Assembly: GCF_002960445.1 (NCBI RefSeq)
Contig: NZ_POJD01000142.1
Span: forward strand, 372,001 to 436,000
Origin: Streptococcus suis
GTDB taxonomy: Bacteria > Bacillota > Bacilli > Lactobacillales > Streptococcaceae
Length of the DNA: 64,000 bases
Reading direction: 5' to 3'
The translations under genes and the position numbers were made by a program. A model generated the notes under the pieces. That model had not been told where the DNA came from and did not search any database. It was given only the letters and a program-made list of their open reading frames with translations. This document shows, piece after piece, positions 63,752 to 64,000 of this stretch; the first letter of the stretch is position 1; each line of letters begins with the position of its first letter.

Positions 63752-64000
63752 TTATCGGATTTCAGCTCCAAGTGTTTCGAGCGACTTACTGATTTTCTCC
63801 ATATACTTAGCCACTTCCTCATCCGTCAGGCTATCCGCAGGATTTTGGAAGGTCAGGTTATAAGCCATAGACTTCTTGCCAGCCTCAATATTGCTGCCAG
63901 CATAGACGTCAAAGAGGGTAACCCTGGTCAAGCGTTTCACGCCCGCACCAGCAATGGCATCCAGGACATCCTGATGTTTGACATCACTGCTCAAGAGCAG
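63752..64000 (-). CDS. pheT: Phenylalanyl-tRNA synthetase beta subunit, C-terminal end (partial)
   Basis: Only the last 82 residues are present; the gene continues beyond the right edge. The visible part, [20 protein letters not shown] and later [17 protein letters not shown], is the FDX-ACB anticodon-binding domain that ends all bacterial PheT proteins. The stop is followed by a terminator-like hairpin and then by DUF2087. PheT pairs with PheS to charge tRNA-Phe. Confidence 0.93.
   Translation of the reverse strand: MLLSSDVKHQDVLDAIAGAGVKRLTRVTLFDVYAGSNIEAGKKSMAYNLTFQNPADSLTDEEVAKYMEKISKSLETLGAEIR

Noticed and set aside
1..64000. tRNA or rRNA genes, prophage, integrative element ends
   Set aside because: No cloverleaf, rRNA sequence, integrase, structural phage gene or paired attachment repeat was recognised anywhere in the window.

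Overview
The window is a 64 kb piece of a Streptococcus chromosome, most likely Streptococcus suis or a close relative. Several blocks keep gene orders I know from streptococci: rnc-smc; ptsH-ptsI beside nrdH-nrdE-nrdF; coiA-pepF-O-methyltransferase-prsA-alaS; and a histidine-utilisation cluster ordered as in S. pyogenes. BOX-like intergenic repeats, a SigX (com-box) promoter, extended -10 promoters, AGGAGG-type ribosome binding sites and moderate-to-low GC all fit. No tRNA, rRNA, complete insertion sequence or CRISPR array is visible.

Layout. 1-2.3 kb: N-terminal half of smc and rnc. 2.4-6.1 kb: a membrane acyltransferase running into a BOX-like repeat, then an MFS transporter with a winged-helix regulator. 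6.2-14.3 kb: a DUF1846 protein behind an attenuator-like leader, ptsHI, and nrdHEF behind two NrdR boxes; nrdE and nrdF are separated by about 700 bp of repeats. 14.3-19.3 kb: a cluster of small membrane proteins, two CPBP proteases, DUF3278, DUF3169, DUF3267 and an XRE regulator, read from a promoter embedded in a 21-bp periodic TTTGACAA array. 19.3-29.2 kb: alaS, a LURP-one-related gene behind a T-box, prsA, O-methyltransferase, two uncharacterised genes, pepF, a lipoprotein and coiA. 29.4-43.9 kb: a BTAD/AAA regulator and the hut regulon (hutG, hutH, permease, hutD, fhs, fchA, ftcD, hutU, divergent hutI), which turns histidine into glutamate and one-carbon units. 43.9-48.2 kb: metG, two tandem DUF1361 proteins and an uncharacterised coiled-coil membrane protein.

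48.2-60.4 kb is an accessory defence region read leftward: DUF3885, a PLD/SNF2 helicase, DUF4391, a putative 30-aa holin-like type I toxin with an antisense RNA, a Type III methyltransferase (mod) whose reading frame starts inside a pentanucleotide repeat, an AT-rich FRG-domain gene, the Type III endonuclease (res), and two micro membrane proteins of 30 and 41 aa. I consider this the most interesting part: a probably phase-variable Type III restriction system carrying a helicase/DUF4391 pair, a candidate FRG effector and an embedded toxin-antitoxin module. 60.5-64 kb: another CPBP protease, two DUF975 membrane proteins, a DUF2087 protein and the 3' end of pheT.

A second notable theme is a dispersed hairpin element (copies near 12.73-12.86, 21.94-22.05 and 51.61-51.72 kb). 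Two copies run right up to the start codons of alaS and res, which lack a visible Shine-Dalgarno sequence, and paired arms change together between copies.
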